This document shows, one piece after another, positions 51,953 to 59,180 of a DNA stretch of 64,000 nt. Made by a program: the position numbers and the translations under genes. Each line of letters starts with the position of its first letter. Within the stretch, counting starts at the first letter, position 1. Source of the DNA: Sphingobacterium sp. JB170. GTDB lineage: Bacteria > Bacteroidota > Bacteroidia > Sphingobacteriales > Sphingobacteriaceae. The stretch spans positions 372,001-436,000 of the forward strand of contig NZ_FUKU01000013.1 of the NCBI RefSeq assembly GCF_900163865.1. Reading direction: 5' to 3'. A model generated the notes under the pieces. The model saw nothing but the letters and a program-made list of their open reading frames with translations. It did no database searches and was not told where the DNA came from.

Positions 51953-52705
51953 TTATTTTGTTCTTAAATTTTTGCTGCCGTCCGGTTGTACGTAATACCG
52001 AAAGGTAAAGTAAGGTGCAGGCCAGTTCATATTCGTCACATCTGGGGGGTTGCCCTGATAGACATTGAGCAATTCGAGCTTGGCATACTTTCCATCCGGT
52101 AGCCTGATGACCCATGTTCGGTTTTTGATCGGGATGGCAATATGGGTGTCCATACTATAAAAGAACCAACCTACAGCGTAGGCATTAGTCGCCCAGCCAA
52201 CTTTGGTGATCTGGGAGTTGTCAAATTCTTCGTCTGATGGTGCTTCGTTAACATCTGCATAGGGTTGCTCCAACATCAGCACTGCTGTCTCTGTCGCTGG
52301 TCCCTCATATCCCGGATTGTAGAAGTAGTTGGCATTATTGATAAAGACCTCGCTATTATAAGGACCGGTAAATGCAATATCCCAATCATCAGTTTTCATC
52401 CATTTTGAAGAATCGGCCGCATTGCGGAGCCAGATCTGTTGCTTGTCCGCTAACCGGAACAGAAATGTATCGAATCCTTTCTTGGTCTTTCCTTCTGCCT
52501 CGTCACCCATGGATCCGTTGGTGTCACCCGCCAGATCGTAAATGACCGTGCTTTTTCCGTCCTCGATATTTGTGCTCGGAAGAATTTCTTCTTTTTTGCA
52601 TGACGTAAAGGCGAGGGATAGCGAAGTACATGCCATAAGGAAGTAATTCAACGCTCGTTGGCTCACTTGAAACTTTATGAAAAAACTATTTATGTTACTT
52701 ACCAT
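51953..52705 (-). CDS. hmuY: HmuY-family lipoprotein (locus 2, first)
   Basis: A 250-residue lipoprotein (LAFTSCKKE, Cys near residue 36; the ATG at 52705 gives a rather long pre-sequence). It has DDWDIAFTGPYNSEVF, VGWFFYSMDTHIAI, RTWVIRLPDGKYAKLELLNV and PAPYFTFRYYVQPDG. First gene of the minus-strand arm of locus 2. A Fur-box-like palindrome ends 17 bp before the start codon, within the expected promoter. Confidence 0.87.
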   Translation of the reverse strand: MVSNINSFFIKFQVSQRALNYFLMACTSLSLAFTSCKKEEILPSTNIEDGKSTVIYDLAGDTNGSMGDEAEGKTKKGFDTFLFRLADKQQIWLRNAADSSKWMKTDDWDIAFTGPYNSEVFINNANYFYNPGYEGPATETAVLMLEQPYADVNEAPSDEEFDNSQITKVGWATNAYAVGWFFYSMDTHIAIPIKNRTWVIRLPDGKYAKLELLNVYQGNPPDVTNMNWPAPYFTFRYYVQPDGSKNLRTK

Positions 52706-52721
52706 TATATTATGTCACTCT

Positions 52722-52740
52722 ATTTTTAATCATTCTAAAT
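52722..52740 (-). promoter_or_regulatory. Fur-box-like palindrome between divergent arms of locus 2
   Basis: ATTTTTAATCATTCTAAAT: a 9-1-9 inverted repeat (seven of nine positions) with right half identical to the sites at 21965 and 44024. It lies 17 bp before the hmuY start and 337 bp before hmuT. Confidence 0.55.
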
Positions 52741-52782
52741 AAAAACAACGATGCAATATTAGCCATAACCGCTCACAGGTGA

Positions 52783-52978
52783 TTTGTTCAATCCGTTTTT
52801 TCTTTTGTTCAAAACGTTTTATCTTTTGTTCAATCCGTTTTTTCTTGCCCCAAATTGGGCTGTTTTTTTAAAGAAACAGACGAAATATTTTCTATATAAA
52901 GCACTAATATTCTGTAAATTATACATGATAATGACTCTCTGTTATTCCAAAATTTCATTTGTTTAATCCGTTTTTTGT
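52783..52978. promoter_or_regulatory. Array of 21-bp-spaced direct repeats
   Basis: TTTGTTCAATCCGTTTTTTC starts at 52783 and 52825; TTTGTTCAAAACGTTTTATC lies between at 52804, so three copies repeat every 21 bp (two helical turns). A fourth, TTTGTTTAATCCGTTTTTTG, starts at 52958. All face the same way, in the 371-bp divergent promoter region between hmuY and hmuT. This looks like a cooperative operator for one regulator, perhaps the short Fur-like protein at 56940. Confidence 0.65.
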
Positions 52979-53076
52979 CGGATTGTCATGTATTTGTATT
53001 TAGATTGATTAAACCATTCTTTTGTGTCAATAATTTATCAGCAAGGCAATTGCTTCCTTGCGATCTGGACTAAACG

Positions 53077-53925
53077 ATGTATTACAAAAAGACAAGAACA
53101 ATATTGCTGCTAAGCAGCTTTTGCATGCTGTGTGTTCTATCGGCAACAGCCCAACCCAAACGCATCATTACGCTGGGGGGAGCAATCACCGAGACGGTGG
53201 CGGCATTGGGATTTGAAAGACAGATTATCGCCGTGGACGTAACAAGCGAATATCCGGTGGCAATAAAGAAATTACCAAAGGTCAGCAGGAACCGTTCGGT
53301 CTCGGCCGAGGGGTTGATGGCCTACCGACCTGACCTGGTTATTGCACTACAGGGCGATGTTCCTTACGGGGTTATCCAGTCACTAAAAGGGGCGGGAATC
53401 CGGTTCGTGGCCATCAAACAGGAGTATTCGGTCAAAGGTGCATTGGTCTTTATCCGTGACATAGGCAGTGCGCTGGGCGTAAAGGATAAGGCAGAAAAGC
53501 TGGCGCAGGAAACCGAGCAGGGTATAACCAAAGCCCTGCAAACCGTAAAGGCAAGTAGTAAGAAACCAAAGGTATTGTTTCTCTACGCCCGTGGTACGGG
53601 CACGATGACCGTCGCCGGAAAGGGAAGTAATATGGATGCGATAATCGGTCTTGCCGGGGGACGCAACGCTATACAGGAGTTCAACCGCTACAAGACCTAT
53701 AGCACCGAAGCACTCGTTAACGCCAATCCGGATGTACTGGTGATGTTCGATTTCGGCATGGAAAGTCTGGGGGGCAAGAACGGCGTGCTGGGCATGCCGG
53801 GGGTAGCGTTTACCAAGGCTGGTAAGAACAAAAAGATTGTATCGGTCGATGGCCCGTTGATGATAAATTTTGCTACACGGCTGGATCAGGCTATACTGGC
53901 ACTGCACCGGGAATTAACCCGATAG
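53077..53925 (+). CDS. hmuT: Hemin-binding periplasmic protein HmuT (locus 2)
   Basis: A 282-residue exported binding protein with a signal peptide ending LSATAQPK (no lipobox, unlike its locus-1 counterpart). It shares KVLFLYARGTGTMTVAGKGS, LVNANPDVLVMFDFGMESLGG and the final LDQAILALHREL pattern with HmuT proteins. It opens the plus-strand arm: hmuT-hmuU-hmuVS-fur-like. Confidence 0.93.
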   Translation: MYYKKTRTILLLSSFCMLCVLSATAQPKRIITLGGAITETVAALGFERQIIAVDVTSEYPVAIKKLPKVSRNRSVSAEGLMAYRPDLVIALQGDVPYGVIQSLKGAGIRFVAIKQEYSVKGALVFIRDIGSALGVKDKAEKLAQETEQGITKALQTVKASSKKPKVLFLYARGTGTMTVAGKGSNMDAIIGLAGGRNAIQEFNRYKTYSTEALVNANPDVLVMFDFGMESLGGKNGVLGMPGVAFTKAGKNKKIVSVDGPLMINFATRLDQAILALHRELTR

Positions 53926-53953
53926 CATATTGGATATACTGAAAATATAATAA

Positions 53954-54997
53954 ATGACAAAAAGAAGCATTATATACCTAAGCCTCACCATCGGGCTATT
54001 GGTGGTCGTTGTCTTTTCGCTTGGGATGGGCGCAATGAAAATCCCTGTGCAGGAGACCTTGAAGATATTGGCAAAAGCATCGGGTCTGGCTAAGGATGCC
54101 GTGGTCGATGATCTGGCAGAAAACGTATTATTGCACGTGCGGCTGCCCCGTGTACTTTTGGGCCTGCTGGTCGGCGCGGCATTGGGCATATCGGGCGGTG
54201 CGGTGCAGGGTATCTTCCGTAACCCGCTGGCCGAACCGGGATTAATCGGTATTTCGGCAGGGGCTTCGCTCTTTGCCGTATTGATTATCGGGTTGGAAGC
54301 CATCCTGTTCGTTACGTTGGGTCAGTTATTTGGTTTTTATCTGTTGGCTTTCGGTGCGTTCGCCGGAGCAGGATTGGCCGCGATGTTGGTGTACCAGTTT
54401 TCCAAGACGGACGGCAAGCCGAACGTGGCAACAATGCTGCTGGCCGGTATCGCCATCAATGCGCTTGCCGGTGCGCTTACCGGACTGGTCACGTACCTCG
54501 CCGACGAACAGCAGTTGCGTACCATCACCTTTTGGATGCTCGGTAGCCTGGGTGGAGCCAATTGGAACATGGTGCTGGGCATCACGCCCTTTGTCCTGAT
54601 CCCCGTATTTGTATTGCCCGTTTACGGCAGGGGGCTCAACCTATTCGCCATTGGCGAGCATCAGGCCGAGCAGATCGGCATGAACCCGAATCGCATCAAA
54701 AGCGGTGTGGTCATCCTATCGACACTTGCTGTGGGGGCATGTGTTTCCGTATCGGGTATCATCGGCTTTGTCGGTCTGCTGGTGCCGCACATCGTCCGAT
54801 TGGTTGGCGGCGTGGACCATCGGCTTGTACTTCCGGCATCGGCCCTGCTGGGGGCGTTGGTGCTTACCCTCGCCGATATGCTGGCACGTGTGCTTGCCGC
54901 GCCTGTTGAGCTCCCCATCGGGGTTATCACGGCATTGCTGGGTACGCCGGTATTCCTGTATATCCTGTACAAAGACAAAAAGAAAATATTACAATAG
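53954..54997 (+). CDS. hmuU: Heme ABC permease HmuU (locus 2)
   Basis: A 347-residue FecCD-family permease with about ten membrane segments: RLPRVLLGLLVGAALGISGG, GIFRNPLAEPGLIGISAGAS, GFVGLLVPHIVRLVGG. Clearly paralogous to the locus-1 permease. It starts 28 bp after hmuT, and a 77-bp gap with a hairpin separates it from the fused ATPase gene. Confidence 0.94.
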   Translation: MTKRSIIYLSLTIGLLVVVVFSLGMGAMKIPVQETLKILAKASGLAKDAVVDDLAENVLLHVRLPRVLLGLLVGAALGISGGAVQGIFRNPLAEPGLIGISAGASLFAVLIIGLEAILFVTLGQLFGFYLLAFGAFAGAGLAAMLVYQFSKTDGKPNVATMLLAGIAINALAGALTGLVTYLADEQQLRTITFWMLGSLGGANWNMVLGITPFVLIPVFVLPVYGRGLNLFAIGEHQAEQIGMNPNRIKSGVVILSTLAVGACVSVSGIIGFVGLLVPHIVRLVGGVDHRLVLPASALLGALVLTLADMLARVLAAPVELPIGVITALLGTPVFLYILYKDKKKILQ

Positions 54998-55008
54998 ATA
55001 TGAGATAT

Positions 55009-55048
55009 GCGTATTGAGATGTGAGATAAAAAGTACATCTCAATACGC
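55009..55048. promoter_or_regulatory. 14-bp perfect inverted repeat between hmuU and hmuVS
   Basis: GCGTATTGAGATGT (55009-55022) and ACATCTCAATACGC (55035-55048) pair perfectly over a 12-base loop. It occupies the 77-bp gap between the two genes. It could cut read-through, stabilise the upstream mRNA or be a dispersed repeat; no U tract follows. Confidence 0.6.
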
Positions 55049-55074
55049 AATACGCCAATCGCAATACTAAAAAT

Positions 55075-56913
55075 ATGTTAAGAGTAGAATCCGTTAGCTA
55101 CGAAATCAACAAAAGGCACTTACTGAAAGATATTACGTTCAGTATCCGAAAGGGAGAAATGGTGGCCATACTCGGTGCCAATGGGGCCGGGAAATCCACC
55201 CTGATGAAAATCCTCTGCCGGGAGAAACAACCCACCGACGGTAAGGTGGTGTACGGGGGCCGGAACCTCAACGACTACACGGCAAAGGAACTGTCCGAAA
55301 CGCGGGCCACCCTGTACCAGCAGAACGCCATTACATTAGCGTTTACCGTAGAGGAAGTGGTATTGATGGGTCGGTATGGCAAAGAAGCCACATCTGCCGG
55401 GGAAGCGGACAGGGTTGCCCTAAAGGAAACGATGGATATCTGCGGTATCAGCCATTTGGCTGACCGCTCCATGCTGACACTTTCCGGCGGTGAGCAACAA
55501 CGGGTACACCTTGCCCGTGTGCTGGCCCAGGTGTGGGATAACCGGGAAGCGCTCCTGCTGCTGGACGAACCCATCGCAAATATGGATATGCTGTACCAGC
55601 ACCAGACCTTGGCCATTGCAAACGCATTGGCCAAAAAGGGCTATATGGTAGTCTGTGTGTTGCATGAGATCAATCTCGCGGCGCAGTATGCCGACCGAAT
55701 CATCATGCTGAAAGGCGGTCGGAAATGGTGGGACGGAGCCCCCGAAGAGGTGTTTACCTCACGCAATATATTCACGGCTTTCGGTGTCCATTCGACCGTG
55801 CAGACCAACCCCCGTACCTTGATCACGCAGGTCACGCCGAACGGACTCAAGTTTGACGCTGCGGCATTCAATTCCAACCTTGCCGATATTTATAACAAGC
55901 GGTCGCTTCTGGAACGCTTCATTTCCTATCGGGATGAATATCCGGCCAAACCGCTCTGGCAGGTTGCCGAAACACTTGGCGTGAGCGAGGCAGAACTTTT
56001 ACTTTTGGGTCTGGGCGAGAACGTGACCCTGCTACGACCCGAAGTGGGTGCCATCCTCGGACGGATTGCCGATCTGGGGCTGGTGAAAGGCGTGACCTAC
56101 AATGCCTATTGCGAAACGGAGCGTACGGGCGTGTACCGGAATTTTTCCAAAGAAGACCACACCCTGTTGTTTTTGGACGAGGATATAGACCTGCGGATAT
56201 TTCCGGGCCGTTGGAAGCTCGCTTTGGCGGTGGAAGACAAGGGAAAGGAAAGCCTGCGGTTTTTTGACGCCGAGGGGCGATCTGTGCACCAGATCCACCT
56301 GACAGACGGCAGCTACCGTGATGTGTACAGGGATATCGTCCTTACATTCCGGCAGGACCGGCAGGTTGCCCCCAAAATAGAACGCACGGGCCGCAAACGC
56401 ATGGAAGAACGGCGGGACGCGGAGATCGACATCAGTGATTTTCATGTGGCATGGAACGATATGCAGGATACCCACGAGTTTTTCGGACTGCTCAGGCGCT
56501 TCGGGCTGACCCGCATGCAGGCGCTACGGCTGGCACCGCCAAGACGGGCGATGCAGGTCAGCCTGGAGTCTTTCCGCAGGACGATCCACCAATGCGCGGA
56601 GACCGATGTTCCCGTGATGAAGTTTACGGCCAACGAGGGCTGTGTACAGATCAATACGGGAAAGTTGGATGACATTGACCACACCGATCAATGGATCAGC
56701 CTGTCGGAAACTTCCGGCGGTAGATTGCGGCTGAACGAGGATGCCGTCCACAGCGTGTGGCATGTGGTCAAACCGACGGTGGACGGCGATGTCAACTCGT
56801 TGGAGCTCTACGATGCCGAGGGCGAACTGATCGTGCAGTTTTTCGGGGAGCGCAAGCCGGGCATCGCTGAATTGGAAAGCTGGCGCGAGGCATTGGCAAA
56901 CAGTCTTGTTTAA
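55075..56913 (+). CDS. Fusion of HmuV ATPase and HmuS heme-handling protein
   Basis: A 612-residue protein. Residues 1-~255 are a complete HmuV-type ABC ATPase: Walker A GANGAGKST, signature LSGGEQQRVHLARV, Walker B LLLLDEPIANMD. Residues ~275-612 are a complete HmuS-like protein with both repeats: VSEAELLLLGLGENVTLL and LFLDEDIDLRIFPGRWKLAL, later VWHVVKPTVDGDVN and FFGERKPGI. No stop, frameshift or low-complexity linker lies at the join (VTPNGLKFDAAAFNSNLADI). The equivalent functions are two separate genes in locus 1. The fusion would tether heme trafficking or degradation to the inner-membrane importer. Confidence 0.93.
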   Translation: MLRVESVSYEINKRHLLKDITFSIRKGEMVAILGANGAGKSTLMKILCREKQPTDGKVVYGGRNLNDYTAKELSETRATLYQQNAITLAFTVEEVVLMGRYGKEATSAGEADRVALKETMDICGISHLADRSMLTLSGGEQQRVHLARVLAQVWDNREALLLLDEPIANMDMLYQHQTLAIANALAKKGYMVVCVLHEINLAAQYADRIIMLKGGRKWWDGAPEEVFTSRNIFTAFGVHSTVQTNPRTLITQVTPNGLKFDAAAFNSNLADIYNKRSLLERFISYRDEYPAKPLWQVAETLGVSEAELLLLGLGENVTLLRPEVGAILGRIADLGLVKGVTYNAYCETERTGVYRNFSKEDHTLLFLDEDIDLRIFPGRWKLALAVEDKGKESLRFFDAEGRSVHQIHLTDGSYRDVYRDIVLTFRQDRQVAPKIERTGRKRMEERRDAEIDISDFHVAWNDMQDTHEFFGLLRRFGLTRMQALRLAPPRRAMQVSLESFRRTIHQCAETDVPVMKFTANEGCVQINTGKLDDIDHTDQWISLSETSGGRLRLNEDAVHSVWHVVKPTVDGDVNSLELYDAEGELIVQFFGERKPGIAELESWREALANSLV

Positions 56914-56939
56914 GGGTTATCAATCACAGATTACCAATC

Positions 56940-57257
56940 ATGAGCGCATCAGTTGATCCATCTGCTCCCCACGACGCTTTATTGGAACGGCTGAACGACT
57001 ACTGCCGTTCAAGGGATATGATGCATTCGGACAGGCGCTGGCGGGTGGCCCTGAAGCTGCGGGAAATGGACAGGGAAGCCGAGGCCGAGGATATATGGAT
57101 TTCTATAAGGTCTGACGGGTACGAGATCAGTATCAGTTGCGTGTACCAAAGCCTCGGTATACTTACACAGGCCGGGATATGTGTCTCGGCAAAGGTCGGA
57201 AACCGCCGGTCGGTCTACCGCATGCATCCAGATTTTAGCATACCTGCCGTCCAGTAG
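56940..57257 (+). CDS. Short Fur-like winged-helix regulator (locus 2)
   Basis: A 105-residue protein. RRWRVALKLREMDREAEAED, then ISISCVYQSLGILTQAGICV and RRSVYRMHPD, correspond to the helix-turn-helix and wing of Fur proteins. There is no C-terminal domain with histidine cluster or CxxC motifs. It lies 26 bp after hmuVS and is the last gene of that arm. It matches the locus-1 short Fur-like protein in architecture but only weakly in sequence. Confidence 0.72.
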   Translation: MSASVDPSAPHDALLERLNDYCRSRDMMHSDRRWRVALKLREMDREAEAEDIWISIRSDGYEISISCVYQSLGILTQAGICVSAKVGNRRSVYRMHPDFSIPAVQ

Positions 57258-57305
57258 TCCATATAATAACATGGCAATCAACTCATTTATTATTTGTTAA
57301 CTAAA

Positions 57306-57347
57306 AAACTGCACAGCCTGAAAATTAATATGGAGCCTGTGCAGTTT
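57306..57347. terminator. Bidirectional terminator between convergent genes
   Basis: AAACTGCACAG (57306-57316) and CTGTGCAGTTT (57337-57347) form a perfect 11-bp stem. An A-run precedes it and TTTAGTATT follows, so it can work on both strands between the Fur-like gene and the cupin gene. Confidence 0.7.
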
Positions 57348-57368
57348 AGTATTGATACGAATGTTCGG

Positions 57369-57692
57369 TCACCCTCTGACCATCGTCAGCAACATCTTGA
57401 ATGCCGTGGTTGCATATACGGCATGGGGAATATTGGCAGGTAGGATAATCATTTCTCCCGCATTTACCTCATAGGGCTCGCCCGCAATGTGTATCAGTGC
57501 TTCGCCCTCAACGACTTGCAGGGCAGCATCAAAGGGAGCGGAATGCTCGCTGAGCTGCTGATCTTTGTCAAAGGCAAAAAGAGTAATGTTACCTGCCTTG
57601 CTTTTGGCGATTTGCTGGCTAATCACTCCGTTTAGTGAATATTGGATTCTTTCCTTTAGGGAAAAGACAGTAGGTGTTTCCGTTGTTGTCAT
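57369..57692 (-). CDS. Cupin-domain protein
   Basis: A 107-residue single-domain cupin. The first box is SEHSAPFDAALQVVEGEALI, the second GEMIILPANIPHAVYA, with conserved His residues that would bind a metal. No enzymatic function can be assigned. It is convergent with locus 2 and transcribed in the same direction as region 5 but separated from it by 116 bp. Confidence 0.88.
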   Translation of the reverse strand: MTTTETPTVFSLKERIQYSLNGVISQQIAKSKAGNITLFAFDKDQQLSEHSAPFDAALQVVEGEALIHIAGEPYEVNAGEMIILPANIPHAVYATTAFKMLLTMVRG

Positions 57693-57808
57693 TTAATTTA
57701 AGATTTTCTTGTTTTAACCTGCGCAGCAACAGTGTTCCTATTGCTGCGAGGCTGTTACGTTTATATATATATTCACTTATACTTTTAATTTACAAATAGT
57801 ATGACGAT

Positions 57809-58453
57809 TTATAAGTCTATGTAATCATTTGGGTCTAGTCCTACAGGTGACTTTGTAGGATTGGCAATGTTCTTATCTTGGATCCATACATGAGCTATCA
57901 TCATCATGATGCTTTCATTTACAATAGCTTCCAATATTTGCGAGGTTTTACCTGTTTTAAGATTGTAATTAGCTGTTAATGAATAACCCATGCCAGTTGG
58001 CTGAGTTGGTGTTCCAGCCTGTGAAATCTGAAACATATCGTTTTGTTCACACTTGATCGAAATAACATCATTTTCCTTTTTTATTATGTATTTTTCGAAG
58101 TAGTAAAAAGTTCCAGATACAGAGAACCACAATACACCTTTTTTATCGATTACCAAGTTTGGAGCCATATATTTGCTACCCGTATTATCCAACTGTGTGG
58201 ATTTTAATGTTTCACTGAAGTCCGCTGCACTTTTAAAATCAGGATTATCCATAGAACTATATAATAGATATTTATAGTTACTATTATATTTCATTGTTGT
58301 TCTTAATTCTTCTTTCAATTCTGCTTGTATTTCCTCTTCGGTTTTTGGTACTTCGGGTTCGGGATCCTTGTCTTTACTGCAAGCTCCAAATCCTAATGTC
58401 ATCAGTGCAAATGCCCCGATAAATAAGCTGTTATTAAATTGCTTTCTGTTCAT
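57809..58453 (-). CDS. Lipoprotein of unknown function
   Basis: A 214-residue lipoprotein (GFGACSKDK, Cys near residue 25) with an acidic Pro-rich linker (DKDPEPEVPKTEEEIQAEL) and a C-terminal domain containing SGTFYYFEKYIIKKENDVIS. It is the last gene of region 5's minus-strand run. No family recognised. Visibly A+T-richer than the tra region. Confidence 0.7.
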   Translation of the reverse strand: MNRKQFNNSLFIGAFALMTLGFGACSKDKDPEPEVPKTEEEIQAELKEELRTTMKYNSNYKYLLYSSMDNPDFKSAADFSETLKSTQLDNTGSKYMAPNLVIDKKGVLWFSVSGTFYYFEKYIIKKENDVISIKCEQNDMFQISQAGTPTQPTGMGYSLTANYNLKTGKTSQILEAIVNESIMMMIAHVWIQDKNIANPTKSPVGLDPNDYIDL

Positions 58454-58493
58454 GGTTCTAAAGATTAAATATTAAAAAGTTAAAAATTCTTGT

Positions 58494-59177
58494 TTAAAAG
58501 CGGTATCCTATACCCAATGTTACTTGTGCAGGGTCGGGCTTTAGCTGTCCATTCAGCTTCCAGCCTACCGATTTGGTAAAATCGGGATTGACATTGGCAC
58601 GGCTTGCAAGAAAGTGCCTGATATCTAACTGTACAAACCAACAGTCTGTTATATAATAATCCGTTCCGATACCTATGTGTAGAGCAGAACGGCTGTGGTA
58701 CTCTACGGCATCGGCTGCCCAACCGGGATCTGGTTTGTCAAACAGCATAAAGGTTCTACCTGCACCTATAAAAGGTTTAATTGGTTTCCATTGATTGATG
58801 TGATATTTTACGGACAGGCTTACTGGTGCTATCCACACCCTGCCTAATGGGATTTCATCTCTCAATACCTGCATACTATTGTAGTCGCCATCGGTCATTT
58901 TTATATGGTACCTACCGGCAGATGCCGATACTTCTGCCGACCAGTCGGGGGTAAGGAACCATGTGAGTCCAAAACCTGCAACAGCTGAATTGCCCAATTC
59001 GTATTTGCCACCTACTTTTTTCAGATAGCTGGTTTCATTGGTTTTTGAATATCCGCCATAAAGCTTTACAGAAAAGGACTTAAAATCGTCTTCCTGTGCA
59101 TACAGATTATTTGCGGTAATCAGATACTTTATAAGAACGAGACAAAAGGATATTATTTTTAGTTTACTTGTATCCAT
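58494..59177 (-). CDS. Outer-membrane beta-barrel protein
   Basis: A 227-residue exported protein (signal IISFCLVLIKYLITANNLYAQ) with alternating strands: KLYGGYSKT, AGFGLTWFL, SLSVKYHIN, KPFIGAGRTFMLF, HIGIGTDYYIT, and the terminal VTLGIGYRF ending in aromatic F. Its size and C-terminal strand are those of OmpW/OprG-like small barrels. It starts 3 bp before the LRR lipoprotein stop, so the two are coupled. Confidence 0.8.
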   Translation of the reverse strand: MDTSKLKIISFCLVLIKYLITANNLYAQEDDFKSFSVKLYGGYSKTNETSYLKKVGGKYELGNSAVAGFGLTWFLTPDWSAEVSASAGRYHIKMTDGDYNSMQVLRDEIPLGRVWIAPVSLSVKYHINQWKPIKPFIGAGRTFMLFDKPDPGWAADAVEYHSRSALHIGIGTDYYITDCWFVQLDIRHFLASRANVNPDFTKSVGWKLNGQLKPDPAQVTLGIGYRF

Positions 59178-59180
59178 GCC

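Noticed and set aside
52783-52978. Iterons of a replication origin
   Set aside because: The regular repeats resemble iterons, but there is no Rep gene nearby and they sit in a divergent promoter region, so a regulatory role fits better.
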